The translations under genes and the position numbers were made by a program. DNA of 64,000 bases from positions 372,001 through 436,000 of the forward strand of contig NZ_JAJIWO010000001.1 in NCBI RefSeq assembly GCF_020880695.1, written 5' to 3'. Shown piece after piece: positions 7,861 to 14,175 of this stretch. The stretch comes from Mucilaginibacter sp. UR6-11. Lineage in GTDB: Bacteria > Bacteroidota > Bacteroidia > Sphingobacteriales > Sphingobacteriaceae. The number at the start of each line of letters is the position of its first letter. The first letter of the stretch is position 1. The notes under the pieces were generated by a model. It did no database searches. It was not told the origin of the DNA and worked only from the letters and a program-made list of their open reading frames with translations.

Positions 7861-8115
7861 ATGGAGAACGATGAAAAAAAAAGTTGGTATGCACATATTT
7901 ATGGAGACCCTTTTGATCCCAAATGCTACTACAAAACAAACAAAAAGTCAGAATTCTGTATTGGGAAACTGATAGGTTCCATCTACGCGGATGGAACGGG
8001 AGTACACCCTGATGAGTTTTCGGCCGAATTAAAAGAACTTATTGCGGATGCATTGATGTCTGGCATATCACAACCGGAAGAACGCGATAAGACTGTTGTT
8101 TTTATGAAACATTAA
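7861..8115 (+). CDS. Small WY-motif protein A, unrecognised family
   Basis: An 84-residue protein, one of three paralogues in this cluster (others at 9497 and 10078). Shared features in order are SWY near the N terminus, a GDP.DP.(C)Y segment, a cysteine followed by two residues and G, LIGSIYADG in the centre, a proline, a helix ELKELIADALMSG, a QP dipeptide, and a terminal FMK. It has no signal peptide, membrane helix or double-glycine leader. It opens a plus-strand operon with two GT2 enzymes (gaps 10 bases and a 4-base overlap) and protein B. It carries the conserved leader element. Its size, copy number and glycosyltransferase neighbours would fit a modified peptide, a carrier or a regulator; none is established. 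Confidence 0.75.
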   Translation: MENDEKKSWYAHIYGDPFDPKCYYKTNKKSEFCIGKLIGSIYADGTGVHPDEFSAELKELIADALMSGISQPEERDKTVVFMKH

Positions 8116-8125
8116 TTATAAGGTC

Positions 8126-8791
8126 ATGGAATTTCCTTTAGTTTCATGTATAATGCCTACGGCAAACAGGCAGAAATACATACCGCTTGCATTGAATTAT
8201 TTTATGCGCCAGGATTACCCCAACACCGAACTGGTTATTATTGACGATGGGATAACATCATCAAGAGATCTGATACCGGATGACCCGAGAATCAGATATT
8301 TTTATTCGGCACCTTTAGGAACGATCGGATTAAAACGCAACTACGCCTGCGAAATTTCCAAAGGCGAAATAATTGTTCACTGGGATGATGATGACTGGTA
8401 TGCAGATGATTGGGTAAGCAGACAGGTAAAAGCATTAAATGCCTCGGGAGCAGATATTACAGGACTAAATAATGTTGTATTTTATTCGCCTGCATTAAAC
8501 AAGCGGTGGAGGTATGAGGATACCGAAACCGATAAACCCTGGATTTGCGGAGCTACCATGGCTTATAAAAAAAGCTTTTGGGAGCAACATCGTTTTCCGG
8601 ACCTGCAAGTGGGCGAAGATTATGACTTTGTATGGAACTCTGGCGCTAAAACTTTTGCGTTAGGTTATCTGGAAGGCTTCATAGCCCTTTTGCATCAACA
8701 TAATACCAGTATCAAGCCGGTAGAGAACCCAAAACATAAAAAAAACCCGGTAGGCTGGGAGGGCGCTGCCGCAGAAAATGCCGAATCATGA
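8126..8791 (+). CDS. GT2-family glycosyltransferase, first of a tandem pair
   Basis: A 221-residue GT-A enzyme. VSCIMPTANRQKYIPLAL starts the fold; VIIDDG is at about residues 37-42, LGTIGLKRNYACE at 64-76, and the metal-binding DDDD at 87-90 followed by WY. A later GEDYDFVWNSG segment (about 166-176) supplies the ED pair typical of GT2 catalytic bases. No membrane segments. It is about 60 percent identical by eye to the next gene, and the two overlap at ATGA, so they arose by duplication and are translated together. The donor and acceptor are unknown; lying between two small-protein genes, those proteins or their products are candidate acceptors. Confidence 0.88.
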   Translation: MEFPLVSCIMPTANRQKYIPLALNYFMRQDYPNTELVIIDDGITSSRDLIPDDPRIRYFYSAPLGTIGLKRNYACEISKGEIIVHWDDDDWYADDWVSRQVKALNASGADITGLNNVVFYSPALNKRWRYEDTETDKPWICGATMAYKKSFWEQHRFPDLQVGEDYDFVWNSGAKTFALGYLEGFIALLHQHNTSIKPVENPKHKKNPVGWEGAAAENAES

Positions 8792-9468
8792 AAACACCAT
8801 ATGTATCCTGCATTATGCCTACCGCAAACAGGGATTTATACATCCCGCTGGCTGTCGATTATTTTTTAAATCAAGATTACCGTGATGCGGAGTTGATTAT
8901 TATTGACGATGGAAAGGTATCTGTTAGAGACCTATTGCCAGACCATTACAGAATAAGATATTATTATACTGCCCCGCTGGGCACTATAGGAGCAAAACGC
9001 AATTACGCATGTGAGTTGGCAAAAGGGGAAATCATAATGCATTGGGATGATGATGATTACTATGCCCATGATTGGATAAGCAAACAAGTAGATGCGCTGG
9101 AGCAATCAGGCGCTGACATTTGCGGATTAGATGAAATTATCTTCTTCTCTCCTTTAAGAAAAAAGTACTGGAGTTACGCAGGTAGCGAACCCGGCCGCCC
9201 CTGGCTGGCTGGGGCCACTATGGCCTATTGGAAATTTTTTTGGGAAAAACACCCTTTTAAAGATCTGCAAATTGGCGAAGACTATGATTACGTCTGGAAT
9301 TCAGGTGCCACAATCCATGCTCATGATTATAGGGATGGGTTTATCGCAACGCTGCATGCACGTAATACAACACTGAAAACCTTTGAAAATCCAATTGATA
9401 AAAAAAACGCCAGTCCGTTTATGAAAGTAACCTTTGAGGGAAATGCTGAAAACCCTGAAACAGAGTAA
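8788..9468 (+). CDS. GT2-family glycosyltransferase, second of a tandem pair
   Basis: A 226-residue close paralogue of the preceding gene, with the same landmarks at the same positions: VSCIMPTANRDLYIPLAV, IIIDDG near residue 39, LGTIGAKRNYACE at 64-76, DDDD at 87-90, and GEDYDYVWNSG in the C-terminal half. The two differ mainly in the 100-140 region and at the C terminus, where acceptor specificity usually lies. Its start overlaps the previous stop by four bases. The last 31 coding bases lie inside leader copy B, so the C-terminal codons are under RNA as well as protein constraint. Cytoplasmic; substrate unknown. Confidence 0.88.
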   Translation: MKTPYVSCIMPTANRDLYIPLAVDYFLNQDYRDAELIIIDDGKVSVRDLLPDHYRIRYYYTAPLGTIGAKRNYACELAKGEIIMHWDDDDYYAHDWISKQVDALEQSGADICGLDEIIFFSPLRKKYWSYAGSEPGRPWLAGATMAYWKFFWEKHPFKDLQIGEDYDYVWNSGATIHAHDYRDGFIATLHARNTTLKTFENPIDKKNASPFMKVTFEGNAENPETE

Positions 9469-9471
9469 GCA
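9438..9471 (+). promoter_or_regulatory. Conserved leader element (copy B), overlapping the GT2 stop codon
   Basis: GGG (9438-9440), TGCT (9444-9447), GAAAA, CCC (9453-9455), then ACAGAGTA and AGCA (9468-9471). GGG pairs with CCC and TGCT with AGCA in crossing order. The pairing bases differ from copies A and C while GAAAA and CAGAGTA are kept. The second hairpin of copies A and C is absent here. It ends about 25 bases before the ATG of protein B at 9497. Confidence 0.45.
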
Positions 9472-9496
9472 TAACTATTTAAACCTATATAACTAT

Positions 9497-9838
9497 ATGC
9501 CATGGTATAAATTTATTGACAACGATCTTGATATCTGCGATCCGGATAGTTATGAGATGTTAGAAAAGGCGCCAGACTGCGTTGACGGATGCTATTTATA
9601 TGCCATTTTTGCCGACCCAATTCCTGATGATCCGCTGCTGCGGCCTGATATAGATAGTACGCCGGGATTGCTTTTTTATATTATCCGCGCTTTAGCAAAA
9701 GGCAAAGGACAACCTGTTTCGCTCTCGCCTCCTGTGCCACTGGAGGTCAGAATGTCTCCTGTCCCTACCAGGGCAGAATCCACAAAAAACCTCCCCGCTG
9801 ACTATGGGACACTTGACCCTGTTACAGAGCAAAAGTAA
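9497..9838 (+). CDS. Small WY-motif protein B, with a C-terminal extension
   Basis: A 113-residue paralogue of proteins A and C. The open frame extends upstream to 9434, but alignment with the paralogues (which begin just before WY) supports the ATG at 9497, giving MPWYKF. Shared positions include DPDSY, a cysteine then G (CVDG), YLYAIFAD, a proline, a helix IIRALAKG and QP. After RMSP, where the paralogues end, it continues for about 26 residues rich in Pro, Thr and Ala. That tail is encoded by DNA that holds the dyad promoter of the next gene. It has one more cysteine pair than A (CD and CVDGC). Last gene of the 7861 operon. Confidence 0.7.
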   Translation: MPWYKFIDNDLDICDPDSYEMLEKAPDCVDGCYLYAIFADPIPDDPLLRPDIDSTPGLLFYIIRALAKGKGQPVSLSPPVPLEVRMSPVPTRAESTKNLPADYGTLDPVTEQK

Positions 9839-9850
9839 GTGTTAATTTAG
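9806..9850 (+). promoter_or_regulatory. Crp/Fnr-like dyad with -7-like box, inside the end of protein B and upstream of protein C
   Basis: GGGACACTTGACCC at 9806-9819 lies within the last codons of protein B. TAATTTAG (9843-9850) begins 30.5 bases after the dyad centre, just after the stop codon. A transcript starting near 9854 would run about 220 bases to the ATG of protein C and would contain leader copy C. Confidence 0.5.
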
Positions 9851-9993
9851 TACAGCGATTAATTGCAATTAAAAACATTTGCTTTGCGATGGCGGCCGGC
9901 GGAGGGCAGATGTTAAGCGTGTTTTGAATATTTTTATTGTCTGCAGCAGTATCGGTAATCAAAACATGTAATCAGTCTGGAGACAGGCGACAG

Positions 9994-10070
9994 GGGGAAA
10001 CCGAAAACCCTAACCAGAGTAGGTCTTAAAATTTAAAGTTTTCTGATTCTTTTTGATTTATAAAGGAATC
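9994..10070 (+). promoter_or_regulatory. Conserved 5' leader element (copy C): predicted pseudoknot plus hairpin
   Basis: GGG (9994-9996), ACC (10000-10002), GAAAA (10003-10007), CCC (10008-10010), then CCAGAGTA and GGT (10022-10024). GGG pairs with CCC and ACC with GGT. The second hairpin is GATTCTTT (10045-10052) with AAGGAATC (10063-10070), loop TTGATTTATA, ending seven bases before the ATG. Both stems differ in sequence from copy A but keep pairing, while the loop TTTTTGATTTATAAA is nearly unchanged. Confidence 0.5.
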
Positions 10071-10077
10071 CAATATT

Positions 10078-10332
10078 ATGGCAAGATCATGGTATACCTA
10101 TGGTGGTGGTGACTACGACCAACCATCAAGCTACCTTTATGCAACTACTAAACCTGCGTGCAGAACCGGTTATAATTTGTGCAGTATTTATGCAGCTTAT
10201 GGTGGTGTGTTCCCGGCAGTAATAAGTGATAATTTGTTAACATATATTAGTAACGGCTTGGCAAACGGCGTCCCTGAACCACAAATTCCTGCTGGAGCAA
10301 AGAAATATATTTACATGAAAACTATCGCTTAA
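10078..10332 (+). CDS. Small WY-motif protein C, unrecognised family
   Basis: An 84-residue paralogue of proteins A and B. In order: RSWYTYGGGDYDQP near the N terminus, SSYLYAT, a cysteine then TG, LCSIYAAYGG in the centre, a proline, a helix LLTYISNGLANG, a P-rich turn and the terminal YMK. Compared with A it is richer in Tyr, Gly and small residues and lower in charge. No signal peptide or membrane helix. It stands alone, with its own dyad promoter and leader element, and is followed by a strong terminator. It looks like a dispersed member of the same family as A and B. Function unknown. Confidence 0.75.
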   Translation: MARSWYTYGGGDYDQPSSYLYATTKPACRTGYNLCSIYAAYGGVFPAVISDNLLTYISNGLANGVPEPQIPAGAKKYIYMKTIA

Positions 10333-10344
10333 TTACCCTTTTAA

Positions 10345-10378
10345 CAAAAAAGCTGTCCCTAAAAAGACAGCTTTTTTG
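10345..10378. terminator. Bidirectional rho-independent terminator
   Basis: A 13-bp perfect stem (10345-10357 with 10366-10378; core AAGCTGTC / GACAGCTT) with an 8-base loop and A/T tracts on both sides. It ends protein C on the plus strand and can also end the minus-strand GH109 unit that converges on it. Confidence 0.9.
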
Positions 10379-10463
10379 TTTGTCATTTATTCTACCAAAG
10401 TTTTCAGTTTTCTTTACTATTGAGCTCTTTTTATCCAGCTTTTTATTAAGTCAGCTTTATAAT

Positions 10464-11813
10464 TTAAAATCCGCTGTCGTCCAACGCAAAGGTATTTTTC
10501 CTGTCTTTCCATTTACCCCGGGTAAAGTCCGGGAACTCCTGCGGTGCGTTTCCTTCTTTTAATGATTTTGTTGATAACGGTGTGATCACACTCATGGTAA
10601 CAGAATCATAAACATCAATAGGGGTTTGTTTCTTTTGTTTAACAGCCTCAACAAAAGCGTTAAATACAAACCAGTCCATACCTCCATGGCCAGCGCCCTC
10701 AGCAAATTTTTCATATTTTTTCCATAGCGGGTGGTCATACTTGTCAAACCAGGTTTGCGCCGGGTCCCAGGCATCATCTTCTTTTGATTTATGGTCGATA
10801 TAAACACTGTTGGCAACGTCCATCCAAAGGCCCTTGGTGCCCTGTACCCTAAAACCTAGAGAGTATGGACGCGGTAAATGGGTGTCATGGCTCAGCAATA
10901 CAGTCTCACCATTTGCACAGTTGATCATGGTGGTAGTTACATCGCCGTTTTTATAATTGATCCTGGCATTTTTGTTGCCCGGCGACTGTTCCTCAACGTA
11001 GGCCGCCAAACCCCTGGCCTTGGAACTAACCGACACCAGATTGGTGAAGCGGTTTCCGGCATTAATATTGGCATAATGCATACAAGGCCCGGCGCCATGG
11101 GTTGGATAAATATCTCCGTCGACATCAATATTAAATTGGGTGCGCCACTGGGCTTCGCTTAGGGCAGCGGGTCCAAATTCAACTCCACCGCCATAGTACT
11201 GTTTGCCATTGTTAAACAATACACCCCGCAGGTTATGCTGGTAACCGCCTTCCAGGTGTACAATTTCACCAAAAACATCCTGGCGTGCCATATTCAGGGC
11301 AGCCATAACATCGCGGCGATAGCATACATTTTCAAGCGTCATATAAGGCATCCCGGTTTTTTCGGATGTATTAACAATATCCCAGTGATCTTCGACCGTA
11401 AGGCCGGCAATTACTTCGCAGCCCACATATTTGCCCGCCTTCATGGCATCAATAGCCTGCGAATGGTGAAACTGCCATGGGGTAGCTATGATTACTGCAT
11501 CTATATCTTTACGATCAAGCAGCTTTTTATAAGCGTCCAACCCGCCGGTATATTCTTTGATAGGCGCATGCCCTTTCCCGGCTACAAACTCCCTGAAGAT
11601 CTTTAATGAGCTTTCCTGGATATCGCATACCGCTACAATTTCAACGTCATCCCGCAACAGGCCCTCGGTTACGTGGCTCATGCCGCGTGCGCCAACGCCT
11701 ATATAACCTAGTTTTATTTTTTGAGTTTCGGCTGCAAAAAGGCTACCGCCCGGAAGTATGGTAAAACCCGCGGCTGCGATAGCGCTATGTTTTAAAAATG
11801 TTCTTCTTTCCAT
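10464..11813 (-). CDS. GH109 family alpha-N-acetylgalactosaminidase
   Basis: A 449-residue secreted or periplasmic enzyme of the Gfo/Idh/MocA fold with a TAT-like leader (MERRTFLKHS, then an alanine-rich hydrophobic stretch). The NAD-binding site is GYIGVGARGMSHV (about 36-48). The match to the Elizabethkingia GH109 enzyme is strong over its whole length: ENVCYRRDVMA, GGYQHNLRGVLFN, YPTHGAGP, SSKARGL, GHGGMD and ITPLS segments are all present in order. GH109 enzymes remove terminal alpha-GalNAc by an NAD+-dependent redox mechanism. It is the last gene of the minus-strand unit that starts at the kinase at 21511, and it supplies the GalNAc that the rest of the locus can use. Confidence 0.9.
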   Translation of the reverse strand: MERRTFLKHSAIAAAGFTILPGGSLFAAETQKIKLGYIGVGARGMSHVTEGLLRDDVEIVAVCDIQESSLKIFREFVAGKGHAPIKEYTGGLDAYKKLLDRKDIDAVIIATPWQFHHSQAIDAMKAGKYVGCEVIAGLTVEDHWDIVNTSEKTGMPYMTLENVCYRRDVMAALNMARQDVFGEIVHLEGGYQHNLRGVLFNNGKQYYGGGVEFGPAALSEAQWRTQFNIDVDGDIYPTHGAGPCMHYANINAGNRFTNLVSVSSKARGLAAYVEEQSPGNKNARINYKNGDVTTTMINCANGETVLLSHDTHLPRPYSLGFRVQGTKGLWMDVANSVYIDHKSKEDDAWDPAQTWFDKYDHPLWKKYEKFAEGAGHGGMDWFVFNAFVEAVKQKKQTPIDVYDSVTMSVITPLSTKSLKEGNAPQEFPDFTRGKWKDRKNTFALDDSGF

Positions 11814-11877
11814 ATTGATTGTATAATTGACATTTCATCCGTTTAGGCGAATGATAGTTTGGTTAATTATTTTAAGT

Positions 11878-13161
11878 TTATCTGGCGGTGTCTTTGTGAC
11901 CCGAAACAGCGTAATAAAATATATAAGCGTAACAAGGCAGCATACTGCATAAAAATGCCAGCTGCGTTGGTAATGATCTGGCTAAAGCAGCATATACCTG
12001 CGGTAATACTGCGCCACCGGCTATCCCCATGATCAGCAGGGCCGAACCCAGTTTTGTATATTTACCCAGGCCTTTAATAGCAAGCGGAAAAATAGCGGGC
12101 CACATCAGCGAATTGGCAAAACCCAACAGGGCTATAAATACAATGCTGATATAACCATGCGTAAAGTAGGCGGCAATACTAAACAGGATACCTACAATAG
12201 CAGAGATCATTAAAGCTTTTTCCTGGCTGATATATTTGGGAATGGTTGCAATACCGATTATATAACCGATCACCATTGACGCGAGCGTATAAGAGGTAAA
12301 TATCTTAGTTTGGTCAAGGCTCATCCCCAATGATTTGCCGTAGGTACCGATCACATCTCCGGCCATAACCTCAACCCCTACGTATAAGAATAAACACAGG
12401 ACACCCAGATTAAGATTGCGATACTTAAATATGCTGGTTTTTGAAGCCACCACAGCTCCATCTTCGTTTACATGGTCTTTTTCGGTATTGATCTCAGGCA
12501 ATGATGAGTATTTGATCAGTAACGCCAGCATAATTAGCACGATAGCTATTATAATGTAAGGCAACACTACACGCATGGCCAGCTGACTCAATAAAGCCTC
12601 TTTTTGCGCCGCATCTGTAATTGTTTTTAGCTGGTTCTCAATACCCTGCGCCCCTTTTAGCACCAGTGCGCTTAATATTAGCGGACTTAATGCGCCGGCA
12701 ACTTTATTACAGATCCCCATGATGCTGATGCGTTGTGCAGCGCTTTCAATAGGGCCCACAATGGCGATATAGGGATTAGATGCTGTTTGCAGCAATGACA
12801 AACCCATACCCTGTACAAACAGACCGATAAGGAACAATGGAAACGTACGGGTATTAGCAGCCGGTATAAATATTAACGCTCCTATAGCCATAACAAACAA
12901 CCCAAGCGACATTCCGTTTTTGAAGCCGGTTCTTTTAAGGATATGTGATGATGGAATAGATAAAAAGAAATACGCCATATAAAAGGCCGAAGTTACCAGC
13001 AACGCCTGTGACGTATTAAGCTGGCAGGCTAACTGCAAAAATGGAATGAGCGTACCGTTTAACCAGGTTACAAAACCAAAAACGAAGAAGAGTGCGCCGA
13101 TAATGACTATGGGATTTACTGTTTTTTTAACCGGTTGCGGCGGGAGTTGAGCTGTTGTCAT
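11878..13161 (-). CDS. Sugar MFS transporter of the FucP/NagP type
   Basis: A 427-residue protein with 12 predicted membrane segments. The start ..IIGALFFVFGFVTWLNGTLIPFLQLACQL is the hallmark of the fucose/glucose-galactose/N-acetylglucosamine proton symporter group, and SNPYIAIVGP in the fourth helix region is also typical. It should move a monosaccharide or amino sugar across the inner membrane. Next to GH109, its likely cargo is GalNAc or another hexosamine released in the periplasm. It follows the PKD lipoprotein after a 134-base gap holding a hairpin, and precedes the GH109 gene by 64 bases. Confidence 0.88.
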   Translation of the reverse strand: MTTAQLPPQPVKKTVNPIVIIGALFFVFGFVTWLNGTLIPFLQLACQLNTSQALLVTSAFYMAYFFLSIPSSHILKRTGFKNGMSLGLFVMAIGALIFIPAANTRTFPLFLIGLFVQGMGLSLLQTASNPYIAIVGPIESAAQRISIMGICNKVAGALSPLILSALVLKGAQGIENQLKTITDAAQKEALLSQLAMRVVLPYIIIAIVLIMLALLIKYSSLPEINTEKDHVNEDGAVVASKTSIFKYRNLNLGVLCLFLYVGVEVMAGDVIGTYGKSLGMSLDQTKIFTSYTLASMVIGYIIGIATIPKYISQEKALMISAIVGILFSIAAYFTHGYISIVFIALLGFANSLMWPAIFPLAIKGLGKYTKLGSALLIMGIAGGAVLPQVYAALARSLPTQLAFLCSMLPCYAYIFYYAVSGHKDTAR

Positions 13162-13243
13162 CTAAATATTAAGCTAGTTATCAATTAAAAGTATCCCAAT
13201 ATATTTAAAGTAATTTAAAATGCGGCCTGTTAAGCGTACAATA

Positions 13244-13281
13244 AACCCACATCAGCTCGCATTTTTTCACTGATGTGGGTT
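13244..13281 (-). terminator. Hairpin between the lipoprotein and transporter genes
   Basis: A 12-bp perfect stem (AACCCACATCAG 13244-13255 with CTGATGTGGGTT 13270-13281) and a 14-base loop. On the minus strand it is followed by a short T-rich run (TTTATTGT). It could be a partial terminator or a processing site that lowers expression of the distal transporter and GH109 genes. Confidence 0.55.
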
Positions 13282-13295
13282 AGCGTTATGGTGTC

Positions 13296-14156
13296 TTATA
13301 ATTTTACCTGTAAAAATCCAGACGAGGTTGAATTATTGGCAGGGATAGCACCTAGTTGCGCATAGCCGGATGTACTTTCAACAATAGCAAAATTAATGGC
13401 TCCCTTTAAACTGCCAAGTTTGTCTTTTTTGATGGAAAACTCAATTACATTTTTACCGCTGACGGTTTTTATAGCTGAATAATGCAGTACATCGGCGATG
13501 TCAAATATGGGCGAGAACGAAAAGCTTGCGGGGTCGCCGGTATGGGTGTATAAACTTCCCCAACCGCCAGCCAGGCTGCCTTCAAGCAAAAATTCCGCAC
13601 CTGATCCTACCGGGTACTGGCCAGTTGTAAAACCGGTTTTAGGATTGTTATCGGCATCGATATACATATCGATGATAGCAAATTGCATAGCCGGGGTACC
13701 TTCCAGGTAAAAATTAATATCGGTTGGCGAGGCGAAGGTTTTTATCCCAAGTAATGTGCCGCCGTTTACCGCGTCAGTGTTGGTGAACGAATAATCAACG
13801 TATTGCCAATCGGTAAAATCGCCGTCGATCTTAATATTGGGGCCGATGATACTAACTGTATCGGTAAAAGTACTTATTGTAGAACCCTGTTTTGCGGTTA
13901 AGGTAACCAAAAAGTCGCCTTTACTTTTAAAGATATGCTGCGGTGATTTTTTGGTTGACTTTTCGTTGCTATTATCGCCAAAATCCCAGCTATACTCTGA
14001 CGCGTTTTGCGAGAAATTGGTAAAGTTAACATTAAAGCCGTCGGCAACGTAACTAAACACAGCCTTGGTGCCGCTGCCCTGATCGTTCTTTTTACATGCG
14101 CTTATGCTCAGCATAATTAATGCCGTGCAGCATAGGTATATAATATTCTTTTTCAT
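13296..14156 (-). CDS. PKD-domain lipoprotein, probable surface glycan-binding protein
   Basis: A 286-residue lipoprotein: the signal ends at a lipobox before Cys21 (LSISAC). Residues about 30-105 form a PKD domain (FSYVADGFNVNFTN ... YSWDFGDN). The rest, from about 115, reads as a beta-rich domain with IDGDFTDW and DMYIDADNN, resembling CBM9-like or SusE/F-type glycan-binding modules. In Sus loci such a protein directly after SusD is normally a surface glycan-binding partner of the SusCD complex. It follows the DUF4832 gene by 19 bases in the same operon. Binding specificity is not visible. Confidence 0.75.
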   Translation of the reverse strand: MKKNIIYLCCTALIMLSISACKKNDQGSGTKAVFSYVADGFNVNFTNFSQNASEYSWDFGDNSNEKSTKKSPQHIFKSKGDFLVTLTAKQGSTISTFTDTVSIIGPNIKIDGDFTDWQYVDYSFTNTDAVNGGTLLGIKTFASPTDINFYLEGTPAMQFAIIDMYIDADNNPKTGFTTGQYPVGSGAEFLLEGSLAGGWGSLYTHTGDPASFSFSPIFDIADVLHYSAIKTVSGKNVIEFSIKKDKLGSLKGAINFAIVESTSGYAQLGAIPANNSTSSGFLQVKL

Positions 14157-14175
14157 TGTTTTAATATTTTAAAGA

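Noticed and set aside
9806..9841. Reading the dyad at 9806 as a fourth pseudoknot leader (GGG/CCC with CACTT/AAGTG, and a shared ACCCTG..ACAGAG).
   Set aside because: It lacks GAAAA and CAGAGTA(G/A)G in place, no small gene follows directly, and it fits the dyad-plus-box promoter pattern better. The resemblance to copy B may still reflect common descent.
13244..13281. Considered as an origin- or phage-type attachment site because of its perfect arms.
   Set aside because: No integrase, tRNA or flanking direct repeat is nearby; a terminator or processing hairpin within the operon is simpler.
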